Shown here piece by piece: positions 17,137 through 24,993 of a stretch of DNA of 64,000 nucleotides; the stretch's first letter is position 1, and each line of letters opens with the position of its first letter. The DNA is from Hyphomicrobiales bacterium. GTDB taxonomy: Bacteria; Pseudomonadota; Alphaproteobacteria; Rhizobiales; Rhizobiaceae. The notes beneath the pieces are model-generated. The model was not told the origin of the DNA. It searched no databases and worked only from the letters and a program-made list of their open reading frames with translations. The DNA lies in NCBI GenBank assembly GCA_017305935.1, contig JAFKJU010000009.1:62001-126000 (forward strand). Reading direction: 5' to 3'. The translations under genes and the position numbers were made by a program.

Positions 17137-18633
17137 ATGCGGGAAGTCGGACATTTCATCGGCGGCAAGCATGTCGCCGGCAAGAGCGGCAAGACGGCGG
17201 ACATCTTCCAGCCGATGGACGGCACCATCCAGGGCAAGGTCGCGCTGGCGACCTCGGCAGAGGTGCGCGAGGCCGTCGAAAACGCCAAGGCGGCGCAGCC
17301 CGCCTGGGGCGCGATGAACCCGCAGCGCCGCATCCGCATCATGCGCAAGTTCCTGGAACTGGTCGAGGCCGAATATGATTCGCTGGCCGAGCTGCTGGCC
17401 CGTGAACACGGCAAGACCGTCGTCGACGCCAAGGGCGACATCCAGCGCGGCCTCGAAGTCATCGAAGTCTGCCTGGGCGCGGCCCATATGCTCAAGGGCG
17501 AGTTCACCGACAATGCCGGCTCGGGCATCGATACCTATTCCATGCGCCAGCCGCTCGGCGTCGTCGCCGGCATCACGCCGTTCAACTTCCCGGCGATGAT
17601 CCCGCTGTGGAAGGCCGGCCCCGCCATCGTCTCCGGCAACGCCTTCATCCTGAAACCCTCGGAGCGCGATCCGGGCGTGCCGATGCGCCTTGCCGAACTG
17701 TTCATCGAAGCCGGCCTGCCGGCGGGCATCTTCAACGTCGTCAACGGCGACAAGGAAGCCGTCGACGCGCTGCTCGACGACAAGGACGTCCAGGCCATCG
17801 GTTTCGTCGGCTCGACGCCGATCGCCCAGTACATCTATGGCCGCGCCACCGCCAACGGCAAGCGCGCCCATTGCTTCGGCGGCGCCAAGAACCACCTGAT
17901 CATCATGCCCGACGCCGACATGGACCAGACCGTCGACGCCCTGATCGGCGCCGGCTACGGCTCGGCCGGCGAGCGCTGCATGGCGATCTCGGTCGCCGTC
18001 CCCGTCGGCAAGGACACCGCCGAGCGCCTGCTTTCCAAGCTGGTGCCGCGCGTCGAAAGCCTGAAGGTCGGCCCCTCCACCGATGCGTCCGCCGACTTCG
18101 GCCCCGTCGTCACCAAGCAGGCCCTGGAGCGCATCAAGGGCTACGTCGATCTCGGCGTCCAGGAAGGCGCCGACCTGGTCGTCGACGGGCGCGGGTTCAA
18201 GATGCAGGGCTATGAGGACGGCTTCTACATGGGCGGCTGCCTGTTCGACAACGTCACGCCGGACATGCGCATCTACAAGGAAGAAATCTTCGGCCCGGTT
18301 CTTTCCATCGTTCGCGCCGAGACCTATGAAGACGCACTCGCCCTGCCCAACGACCACGAATACGGCAATGGCGTCGCCATCTTCACCCGCGACGGCGATG
18401 CCGCCCGCGATTTCGCCAGCCGCGTCCAGGTCGGCATGGTCGGCATCAACGTTCCGATCCCGGTTCCGATCGCCTACTACACCTTCGGCGGCTGGAAGGC
18501 CTCCGGCTTCGGCGACCTGAACCAGCATGGCCCGGATGCCTTCCGCTTCTACACCAAGACCAAGACCGTCACCTCCCGCTGGCCCTCCGGCATCAAGGAC
18601 GGCGCCGAATTCTCCATCCCGACCATGAAATAA
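17137..18633 (+). CDS. mmsA: CoA-acylating methylmalonate-semialdehyde dehydrogenase
   Basis: The 498-residue enzyme of the aldehyde dehydrogenase superfamily oxidises methylmalonate or malonate semialdehyde to propionyl-CoA or acetyl-CoA with NAD and CoA. It acts in valine and myo-inositol breakdown. Visible features are the opening VGHFIGGKHVAGKSG, the cofactor region GITPFNFPAMIPLWK, the family motif FVGSTPIAQYIY and the catalytic Cys in AGERCMAIS at about residue 281. Length matches MmsA/IolA. ATG 17137 follows GGGAGG. A strong terminator lies about 27 bases past the stop, so it is probably monocistronic. No other valine or inositol genes are adjacent. Confidence 0.95.
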   Translation: MREVGHFIGGKHVAGKSGKTADIFQPMDGTIQGKVALATSAEVREAVENAKAAQPAWGAMNPQRRIRIMRKFLELVEAEYDSLAELLAREHGKTVVDAKGDIQRGLEVIEVCLGAAHMLKGEFTDNAGSGIDTYSMRQPLGVVAGITPFNFPAMIPLWKAGPAIVSGNAFILKPSERDPGVPMRLAELFIEAGLPAGIFNVVNGDKEAVDALLDDKDVQAIGFVGSTPIAQYIYGRATANGKRAHCFGGAKNHLIIMPDADMDQTVDALIGAGYGSAGERCMAISVAVPVGKDTAERLLSKLVPRVESLKVGPSTDASADFGPVVTKQALERIKGYVDLGVQEGADLVVDGRGFKMQGYEDGFYMGGCLFDNVTPDMRIYKEEIFGPVLSIVRAETYEDALALPNDHEYGNGVAIFTRDGDAARDFASRVQVGMVGINVPIPVPIAYYTFGGWKASGFGDLNQHGPDAFRFYTKTKTVTSRWPSGIKDGAEFSIPTMK

Positions 18634-18659
18634 CTATCTTCAAAGCCTGAACACAACGA

Positions 18660-18698
18660 CCGCCGCCTTCGCAAGAGGGCGGCGGTTTTGTTTTGTAA
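18660..18698 (+). terminator. Rho-independent terminator after mmsA
   Basis: CCGCCGCC at 18660-18667 pairs with GGCGGCGG at 18678-18685 around a ten-base loop and is followed by TTTTGTTTTG on the plus strand. It lies 27 bases after the mmsA stop. Confidence 0.9.
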
Positions 18699-18897
18699 CT
18701 CTGCAAGGGCCTGTTGGCATGCCGTGGTTGCCGCTGGCCGTCTTCTGAAAACGCTCTCCATGAAAGACACGCCCTCGCCCAACCCTTCTCCCCTCGGACA
18801 CGAAAGGATTCTAGCGGAACGAGGCCGACCAACACGCAACGGCCCCGGTCCTTTAAAATATGGAAGAAGGGAAGGAGATCCGTTCGGGGGTTGCTGG

Positions 18898-18917
18898 ACC
18901 TTGTCATCTGACAAGGT
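18898..18917. other. candidate parS/RepB-binding palindrome, copy 1
   Basis: ACCTTGTCATCTGACAAGGT is symmetric except for the two central bases. The same outer arms occur at 18966 and, with one outer mismatch, at 26449 in the repB-repC gap of the repABC cassette. repABC centromeres are commonly short palindromes of about 16 bp bound by RepB and placed in or near the cassette. Confidence 0.6.
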
Positions 18918-18965
18918 TTCGAAACAACCGGGAGGCATCGGGCGGTAGCCGCCTCCCTTCCAAAA

Positions 18966-18985
18966 ACCTTGTCACCTGACAAGGT
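18966..18985. other. candidate parS/RepB-binding palindrome, copy 2
   Basis: ACCTTGTCACCTGACAAGGT has the same arms as copy 1, with a different centre. It lies just past the stop of the minus-strand metallo-hydrolase gene and about 6 kb from the end of repC. Confidence 0.6.
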
Positions 18986-18991
18986 ATGCCA

Positions 18992-19843
18992 CTATCGATC
19001 CAGCGTTATGACCATCCCGGTCCGCGCCCGAAAAAGCGCCAGGTCCGGATGCGCCGCAATCGTCGCATCGATCCTCTCGGGGCTTTCGGTGTTGAATGCA
19101 AACAGCCCGTAGTGATGCAGGATGGCGGCGCCTGCGCCAATGGCCTGGGTCAACTCCACCGCCTCCTCGAGCGAAAAATTGCCGGCGATGCCGCGTGCGG
19201 AAAGTTCCGGCCGTCGGCCGTTGACAGGCAGCAGGGCGATATCCGGCTTCCATGCCGCGACCTCCTCGACCAGCCCCTCGATCGGCACGCAATCGCCGGA
19301 ATGCCAGATGCGAAGGCCGTCCGCCTCGATCCCGTAGCCGAGAAAGCGGTGATGCCCCTCGTCGTCCCGCTCTAGCGCCTCATGCGCCGCCCGCGTCGGG
19401 AGAATGGTCAGCGGGCCGAACACCAGGCGCTCGCCGGCATCCGTCGGGATGAGACGACCGCCATCGAGGCCGGAGCGGTCGATGGCCTGCGTCTGCGCCG
19501 CCTTTGGCGCCAGCAACGGCGCGGCGGGATTGGTGGCGAGCAAGGCGGGCAGGGTGCCGGGGTCCATATGGTCGGTATGGGCGTGGGTGACGAGCACGGC
19601 GTCGACATGCGCGATGCCCTCCGGCGTCACCGGCGCGGGCATCATCCGCTCATGCGGCGTTTCGCTGCCATGGTATTTTGTCGCCAGCGTATCCGAGAGG
19701 TATGGATCGATCACCACGCGCCGGCCGGCCAGGTCGATGACGAAGCCGGCCTGGCCGAGCCAGTGGATGGCGAGGGATGCCGACGGAGGTTCGGCGAGCA
19801 GCGAGGGCAGGGGGCTTGTGGTTGCGCGGGCCATGAAGGGCAT
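18992..19843 (-). CDS. metal-dependent hydrolase, metallo-beta-lactamase fold (UlaG-like)
   Basis: The 283-residue protein carries the HxHxDH zinc motif (THAHTDHMDP) preceded by AVLVTHA. Further metal-site regions are WHSGDC and HHYGLFAFN near the C-terminus. The start IHWLGQAGFVIDLAGRRVVIDPY is typical of the UlaG/L-ascorbate-6-phosphate lactonase branch. ATG 19843 follows AGGGA at eight-base spacing; longer frames lack such a site. It is the last gene of a minus-strand unit with the shikimate-dehydrogenase-like and cupin isomerase genes. A lactonase or sugar-phosphate ester role fits that setting, but the substrate is unknown. Confidence 0.87.
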   Translation of the reverse strand: MPFMARATTSPLPSLLAEPPSASLAIHWLGQAGFVIDLAGRRVVIDPYLSDTLATKYHGSETPHERMMPAPVTPEGIAHVDAVLVTHAHTDHMDPGTLPALLATNPAAPLLAPKAAQTQAIDRSGLDGGRLIPTDAGERLVFGPLTILPTRAAHEALERDDEGHHRFLGYGIEADGLRIWHSGDCVPIEGLVEEVAAWKPDIALLPVNGRRPELSARGIAGNFSLEEAVELTQAIGAGAAILHHYGLFAFNTESPERIDATIAAHPDLALFRARTGMVITLDR

Positions 19844-19938
19844 CGAATATTTCCCTGTGTTGGGTGACCGGAGCTGCCTCGTGTTTGCGGCGGGAACAGG
19901 ACCGACAGGCCGGCTAAGGAGCATTTGCCCCGGTACGC

Positions 19939-20892
19939 CTAGCGCCCGGCGGCTTGCCTGGCGATGTCCGAAATCCTTTCGAAGACCGGCCCCGAGGCTG
20001 GAATGTCGATATCGAAAACCTCGGCGATGACCTGCGTCCAGCCATGCAGAAAATAGGTCCAGCCGCCTTCGATGCCCAGCTTTTTGGCCTGTTGCTGGGC
20101 GCGGGCCTGGTCGAGGAAAACGAGGTCGCCGCGATAGTTCAGATCCCAGGCGATTGCCCCTTCCGGAAAAACCGCCGCAGGTGACAGGGGGGAGCCTGGA
20201 GCATCCTTGCCCAGGCCGGTGGCGTTGACCACCAGCGAGCCGGGTTTCAGGCCGCAGAGCACGGCGTCGTTGTCCTCCAGCCGCACCGAAAGCACGTATT
20301 CGACCGGCACGGCGCTGTCGATTTCGGCGTGGATGCGGCGGATGTCGTCGAGGCGATGCGGGTCGCGATCGGCGATGACGATGCGGGACGGCACATTGTC
20401 GCCGCGCGACCGGCGCATCAGGTGCCAGGTAAAGGCGATGGTCGATCCGCCGGCGCCCATGGAAAACAGGTCGGCCCCGGTGCGGGCAAAATAATCCGGC
20501 CCCAGAAAACCGTCGATGGCGAGGCCGGAAGAAATCGGATCCTTGGCGTGGCAGATCAGCCTGCCCTCCCGCTTGGAAATGCAGCTCGTTTCGTCCATCA
20601 GTTGCGCATGCGGATCGATCTCGTCGAACATGTCCTTGCAGGCATTGAACAAATCGATCTTGTGCGTCGTCACCAGCGCACCGCGCGACAGGGGATCGTC
20701 GCGGATGAACTCGACGGCGGCGCGATAGGCGGCCGGGTCGTCATGCAGGGCGAAGTCGATGCCCTGGATCGCCGCATCGGTGAGGCCGAGATAGTCGGCC
20801 CAGGCGGGAAACACTTTCATGATCGAGCTTTTGGCGGTGGTGACGCCGATGAAATACAGCGTCGGGCGGGTGGCGGGCTGAAGCACGGTCAT
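19939..20892 (-). CDS. shikimate dehydrogenase-like oxidoreductase
   Basis: The 317-residue protein has the AroE-type layout. The N-terminal substrate domain contains the conserved lysine region GALVTTHKIDLF and an IQGIDFAL segment. The NAD(P)-binding domain carries SMGAGGSTIAFTW and LVVNATGLGKD. Members reduce 3-dehydroshikimate or act on quinate and related cyclic polyols. This branch is longer than housekeeping AroE and lies in a sugar-type cluster, so a catabolic or unusual substrate is likely. ATG 20892 follows TGAGGACATC and lies eight bases past the stop of the cupin isomerase gene, indicating one operon. Confidence 0.82.
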   Translation of the reverse strand: MTVLQPATRPTLYFIGVTTAKSSIMKVFPAWADYLGLTDAAIQGIDFALHDDPAAYRAAVEFIRDDPLSRGALVTTHKIDLFNACKDMFDEIDPHAQLMDETSCISKREGRLICHAKDPISSGLAIDGFLGPDYFARTGADLFSMGAGGSTIAFTWHLMRRSRGDNVPSRIVIADRDPHRLDDIRRIHAEIDSAVPVEYVLSVRLEDNDAVLCGLKPGSLVVNATGLGKDAPGSPLSPAAVFPEGAIAWDLNYRGDLVFLDQARAQQQAKKLGIEGGWTYFLHGWTQVIAEVFDIDIPASGPVFERISDIARQAAGR

Positions 20893-20899
20893 GATGTCC

Positions 20900-21523
20900 T
20901 CAGGCGTAATCGCTGAGCAGGGCGGCGACGGTGGCGGCATCGCGGGGGCGATAATCGGCATTCTCCACCAGTTGCCAACCGCCTTTGCCGTCGCTCATCA
21001 CCCGGTGGCGCATGCCGTTGGAGCGCTCGATGATGCCGTAATCCTGGCCGCTATCGGAAGGGTAGGCGAAAACCATCACCAAATCCTCCTCGCCGACATT
21101 GATCGAGCGGTGGATCCAGAAAGGCGGGACGTAACAGATGGTCTGCGGGCCGATTTCGACGATGCGGGTTTCGCCCTCGGGGGATTCGAGCTGCATCAGC
21201 CCCCGGCCCTGCTGGCCGTAATAGATTTCCGGGCGGTCGGCCCTGGCATGGATATGGCCGCGGGTGAAAAAGAATTCGTCGCCGACCTTGCCGGGAATCA
21301 TGCGGGTGACCCCATAGATCAGGTCGCCGGCTTGCGTGCCCGGGCGAAAATCCTCGACGGCATAGACGAGAGGATCGCCGAGCTGCCGCATCAGCTTTTC
21401 ATGGGCATCGGCATCGAGATAGAGGCCGTCGAGGTCGCCGAGCTTCTTTTCATATCGCCCCGTTCCGCCGCCCAGCCCGCCTGTGACCACATCGACGACG
21501 CCGCCGAAAGGTTCGCGTATCAT
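20900..21523 (-). CDS. cupin-type glucose-6-phosphate isomerase
   Basis: The 207-residue protein matches the archaeal-type (cupin) phosphoglucose isomerases, unrelated in fold to classical Pgi. The metal-binding cupin motifs are GHIHARADRPEIYYGQQG and, further on, YVPPFWIHRSINVG. The N-terminal segment DLDGLYLD and the VYAVEDF region are also typical. The reaction is glucose-6-phosphate to fructose-6-phosphate, although rhizobial relatives may act on other sugar phosphates. ATG 21523 follows GGAG. It heads the three-gene minus-strand unit and has a palindrome resembling a HexR-family operator about 150 bases upstream. Confidence 0.87.
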   Translation of the reverse strand: MIREPFGGVVDVVTGGLGGGTGRYEKKLGDLDGLYLDADAHEKLMRQLGDPLVYAVEDFRPGTQAGDLIYGVTRMIPGKVGDEFFFTRGHIHARADRPEIYYGQQGRGLMQLESPEGETRIVEIGPQTICYVPPFWIHRSINVGEEDLVMVFAYPSDSGQDYGIIERSNGMRHRVMSDGKGGWQLVENADYRPRDAATVAALLSDYA

Positions 21524-21675
21524 TCCCGATCTCCATGCCTGATGTCGCGTCGCTACGACGTCGCGCTCCGTGCGTGCATGTTTACATCAGAATCGGCCTG
21601 TTCGAAAGCATTTTCGGGAACAGCACTACAGAATTGAACGCTGCGGTGCACAAGTTCCAGTGGTTGACCCCGCGC

Positions 21676-21694
21676 TTTGTTGTGCCACTACAAA
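21676..21694. promoter_or_regulatory. candidate RpiR/HexR-family operator
   Basis: TTTGTTGTGCCACTACAAA is a near-perfect palindrome (one mismatched pair) in the region upstream of the cupin isomerase operon. Its half TTTGTAGT/ACTACAAA resembles HexR sites described in other proteobacteria, but here the spacing between halves is shorter. A HexR-like regulator is encoded about 0.7 kb away. A single half-site TTTGTAGT also occurs near 24115, upstream of the SDR gene. Confidence 0.45.
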
Positions 21695-21714
21695 TCCGTG
21701 ATCAAAAATAGCCG

Positions 21715-22221
21715 TCAATCCGTCAGTGCGGCGGCAATTCCGGCGCGGACGCAGGAGAGCGACGGCAGACTGGTGATGCCCCGGTTGTTGCGCAGCGGCG
21801 GCACATGATCGGTCTTGCCAGCATGGGCGCATTGCCTGACATGGTCGAGCAGCACCAGGCTTGCGGCCGGATCGGGAAACAGCTTCCAATCGAACCGGCC
21901 GCCGGCAACCGGCACGCCGAGCAGGTAATCGAAGCCGGCGATGACACAAGCGCGCGCATCCTCCTGCGACATCGCGCCGGCTTGCGGATCGACGAACACG
22001 AAACCGCCCTACGCCCAGCCATTGGCCTCGCCCAGAAAGGCGGAGCAGGGCGGATGCGAAACGGGGAGGGGACGCAGCATCGCGGCGAAATCGGCGGAAA
22101 CGCCGTTCTTTGTTAGTAACTCCTTACGCTCTGCCGTGTCCTTGCCCAAAAAGCCCGGCAGGACGACGATCTGCAAGCCGCCGCGCCCGAAGCGGGCCGG
22201 GCGATAGCGATCCGGGCGCAA
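21715..22221 (-). pseudogene. decayed gene of an exported protein
   Basis: One minus-strand frame reads coherently from about 22221 to 21715 except for an in-frame TAG at 22009-22011, between GEANGWA and GGFVFVDPQAG. Upstream, a signal-peptide-like run (IAIVFALPFLALLMFTSS) ends in a different frame near 22265, and a third frame carries the plausible segment DNQPQVHAITEGEAGRD. The remains therefore extend to about 22370 with at least two frame changes, one internal stop and no clear start codon. The conserved-looking C-terminal part (ARACVIAGFDYLLGVPVAGG) does not identify a family for me. A programmed event is unlikely given the number of lesions. Confidence 0.55.
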
Positions 22222-22374
22222 GCCCGCAATGTGTCGAGCGCATCGCGGCCGGCCTCGCCCTCGGTTATGGCATGCACCTGCGGCTGGTTGTCGGGGAAGA
22301 GGTGAACATCAGCAGCGCGAGGAAGGGGAGGGCGAAGACAATCGCGATGCCGTTGATATGCCTTCCCGATATGC

Positions 22375-23250
22375 TCAAAGCGTGATCCGCAATTCGGAAA
22401 GCGCCTGCTTCATTTCCTTGACGTCTTCCATATGCGCCGCGCCGCGCCGCAGCGCCACCGAGGTGGAAAGAATATCGATGACGGTCAGTGCGGCGATGCG
22501 GGAAATGGTCGGCGTATAGATATTGGTGTTTTCCAGCGTCTCGGCGCGCAGCACGATATCGCATTCCGCTGTCAACGCTCCCCTCATGCCGACAAGGCCG
22601 ATGACACGGGCGCCGCGCGCCCGGGCCAGCCGGGCGATCTCGACAATGGAACGTGTCGCCGCCGTGTTGGAAATCATCACGGCGACATCGCCCGGCCCCA
22701 GCATGGAAACGGTCATCACCTGCTGGTGGGAGTCGATTTCCGCGCCGCAGGGCACACCGAACAGCGGAAATTTCTGCTGCGCATCACGCGCCACGATGCC
22801 CGAGGCACCGAAACCGAAGAATTCGATGCGTTTTGCCGCCGTCAGGCAATCCACGGCCGCCGTCAGCGCCCGCTTGTCGAGGTGATGGCGCGCCCAGTCG
22901 AGGCTGGTCATCATGTAGTCGAAGATCTTGTCGGCGACATCGTCGGGCGTATCGGTATCTGCGATGACGGAATGGGTGGCCGGCAGGCCGAGCGCCAGCG
23001 CCTGCGCCAGGCGCAGCTTGAAATCCTGAAACCCCTCGCAGCCGATGGCGGTGCAGAAGCGGATGACGGTCGGCTGGCTGACCTCGGCGAGATCGGCGGT
23101 TTCGGCGACCGTGGCGGTGAGGATACGCCTGGGATCGGCAAGCACGACGTCGCAGACCTTGCGGTCCGATTTGCGCAGGCTGCCGCGCATGCCGCGGGCG
23201 ATTTCCAGGATATTGGCGCCGCTGGCCGGCGGCTCGGTCTGCATTTTCAT
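22375..23250 (-). CDS. RpiR family regulator, HexR-like
   Basis: The 291-residue protein has an N-terminal RpiR helix-turn-helix domain (about 15-90, with LAEVSQPTVIRFCTAIGCEG) and a C-terminal SIS sugar-phosphate-binding domain (about 125-265). It is strongly reminiscent of HexR along its length, including LRKSDRKVCDVVLADP, GFQDFKLRLAQALALG and ISRIAALTVIDILST. HexR controls central sugar metabolism in response to 2-keto-3-deoxy-6-phosphogluconate. ATG 23250 has only a weak upstream site, and ATG 23244 is an alternative. Between the SDR gene and the cupin isomerase operon, it probably controls this sugar module. Confidence 0.88.
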   Translation of the reverse strand: MKMQTEPPASGANILEIARGMRGSLRKSDRKVCDVVLADPRRILTATVAETADLAEVSQPTVIRFCTAIGCEGFQDFKLRLAQALALGLPATHSVIADTDTPDDVADKIFDYMMTSLDWARHHLDKRALTAAVDCLTAAKRIEFFGFGASGIVARDAQQKFPLFGVPCGAEIDSHQQVMTVSMLGPGDVAVMISNTAATRSIVEIARLARARGARVIGLVGMRGALTAECDIVLRAETLENTNIYTPTISRIAALTVIDILSTSVALRRGAAHMEDVKEMKQALSELRITL

Positions 23251-23315
23251 GAATGGCTGGCCCTTCGCTTGGCCCCGCCCTCCCCTTTCGGGGCAGGGGA
23301 GGGGGCTTTACCCGA

Positions 23316-24065
23316 TCAGATGACGGTATAACCGCCGTCGACCAGCATGTTTTCGCCATTGATCATCGCCGCGCCCTCGCCGGCGAGGAAGCAGGCGGCG
23401 GCTGCGATTTCCCAGGGCTGGGCAAACCGGCGGGTGGGGATGGCGGCGCGCGCTCGCTCACCCTTTTCGCCGGCCCAGCCGACCAACGCCAGATCCGTCT
23501 CGACCACGGTCGGCGAAATCGCATTGACGGTGACGCCGCGCGGGGCCCATTCCAGCGCCATGCATCGGGTCATGCCAAGCAATCCAGCCTTGGAAGCGCA
23601 ATAGGCGACATGGCCTTCGATGCCGATGATCGCCGCCTGCGAAGCGATGTTGACGATGCGGCCATAACCGCGCACCAGCATTCCCGCAGCAACGGCGCGG
23701 GCGACGAGGAAAGCCCCCTTGAGATTGACGTCCATGTGCCGGTCCCAGACCTCGCTCGTCAGGCTTTCGGCGGGCGCGAGGATGCCGATCCCGGCATTGT
23801 TGACCAGCGCATCGATGCGCCCGAGCGTCTCTTCCGCGGCGCGGACGGTTGCGGCAATCCCGGCCTCGTCGCAGACATCCATGACGAAGGCGCGGTGGCG
23901 GGGGCCGAGTTTTCCGGCGGTTTCATGCACCGCCTCGCTGCGATCGGTCAGCACGACGGTCGCGCCGCGGGCGCAAAAGGCCTCCGCCATCGCCTGGCCG
24001 ATGCCGCCGGCCGCACCGGTGACCATCACCACGCGTCCCTCGAATTCGCTGTCGTTGATTTTCAT
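23316..24065 (-). CDS. SDR family NAD(P)-dependent oxidoreductase
   Basis: The 249-residue classical short-chain dehydrogenase has the cofactor motif TGAAGGIG near residues 16-23, NNAG near 90, and catalytic residues in NIASQAA plus YCASK. The closing GENMLVDGGYTVI is typical. ATG 24065 follows GGAGG at eight-base spacing. Likely substrates are sugars, polyols or sugar acids, judged from its position upstream of a HexR-like regulator and a phosphoglucose isomerase operon. The exact substrate cannot be read. It is probably co-transcribed with the regulator 65 bases downstream. Confidence 0.9.
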   Translation of the reverse strand: MKINDSEFEGRVVMVTGAAGGIGQAMAEAFCARGATVVLTDRSEAVHETAGKLGPRHRAFVMDVCDEAGIAATVRAAEETLGRIDALVNNAGIGILAPAESLTSEVWDRHMDVNLKGAFLVARAVAAGMLVRGYGRIVNIASQAAIIGIEGHVAYCASKAGLLGMTRCMALEWAPRGVTVNAISPTVVETDLALVGWAGEKGERARAAIPTRRFAQPWEIAAAACFLAGEGAAMINGENMLVDGGYTVI

Positions 24066-24167
24066 GCCGTCCGCCTCCCGGTCCCGGCGGCGCCTGCCTC
24101 CAACGCCGCCAGCGATTTGTAGTCTCGCAACCGGGATTCGGTCAAACCTTTCCGCGTGGCGACAGGC

Positions 24168-24842
24168 TCAGCGGTGAAAATCCTCCAGCCGGCGTTTCTG
24201 CCGGCCCTCGGCGTCGAAATTGTCCGGGTCGAGCCAGGCTGTGAAGGCAGCGGAGAGATCCGGCCATTCGCCGTCGATGATCGAATACCAGGCGGTATCG
24301 CGATTGGCGCCCTTGACGATCAGGTGCTGGCGGAAGATGCCCTCGAAGCTGAAACCGAAGCGTTCCGCCGCCCGCTTGGAGGGCGTGTTGTTGTTGTTGC
24401 ATTTCCACTCGAAACGACGATAGCCGAGCTCGCGAAAAATATGGTCGGCGAACAGGAACAGCGCCTCGGTCGCCGCCGGCCGGCGCGAGATCAGCGGTCC
24501 CCAGTAGATGTTGCCGATTTCGGCGACGCCATTGGCGGCATCGATGCGCATGAAGGTCTGGCGACCGGCGATTTTTCCGCTCTGCCGGTCGATAACGGCA
24601 AAGAACATTGGATCGGCGCTGGCGGCCGCCGTGTCGAGCCAAGGCTGGAAATCGGCCCGGTCTTGCGGCGGATTGTCCGGCAACCAGGCGAAACGGCCGT
24701 CGATATCGGCGACGCTCGAGGCCTCGTAAAGTCCGTCGCCATGGACCTGTGCGTCGAGCGGCTCCAGCCGCACGTAACGCCCCTCGAAGATCTTGCGCTC
24801 CGGCCGCGGCCGCGGCGTCCAGTTGCTCAAATCGACCGTCAT
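24168..24842 (-). CDS. GNAT family N-acetyltransferase, RimJ/RimL type
   Basis: The 224-residue protein has the RimJ/RimL-type layout: GRYVRLEPLDAQVHGDGLY at the start, FFAVIDRQSGKIAGRQTFMR, EIGNIYWGP in the acetyl-CoA strand, and NNNTPSKRAAERFGFSFEG near the end. Such enzymes acetylate protein N-termini, amino acids or drugs; the substrate is unknown. ATG 24842 was preferred because AAGG lies nine bases upstream; the in-frame ATG at 24851 abuts that site. It lies alone between the sugar module and repC. Confidence 0.87.
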   Translation of the reverse strand: MTVDLSNWTPRPRPERKIFEGRYVRLEPLDAQVHGDGLYEASSVADIDGRFAWLPDNPPQDRADFQPWLDTAAASADPMFFAVIDRQSGKIAGRQTFMRIDAANGVAEIGNIYWGPLISRRPAATEALFLFADHIFRELGYRRFEWKCNNNNTPSKRAAERFGFSFEGIFRQHLIVKGANRDTAWYSIIDGEWPDLSAAFTAWLDPDNFDAEGRQKRRLEDFHR

Positions 24843-24993
24843 GTCATCCATCCTTTTTCATCCCGGCAGTCTCGCCATATCTGCATGGTTTCTGGCTCCG
24901 CACCAGCCGTCTTGCCAAGAACCAATCCACCGGTTTGCCGTCGAACCATTTTTAGAACTATGGCAACACCTTGATTTCATATAAATATTCAGC

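Larger units (their letters stand above)
18699..18991. other. intergenic region with two parS-like palindromes and a RIME fragment
   Basis: Between the mmsA terminator and the convergent metallo-hydrolase gene there is no gene. A fragment of the RIME family (AACCCTTCTCCCCTCGGACA) lies near 18780-18800. Two 20-bp palindromes, described separately at 18898-18917 and 18966-18985, sit 49 bases apart and match a third copy in the repB-repC gap. Confidence 0.7.
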
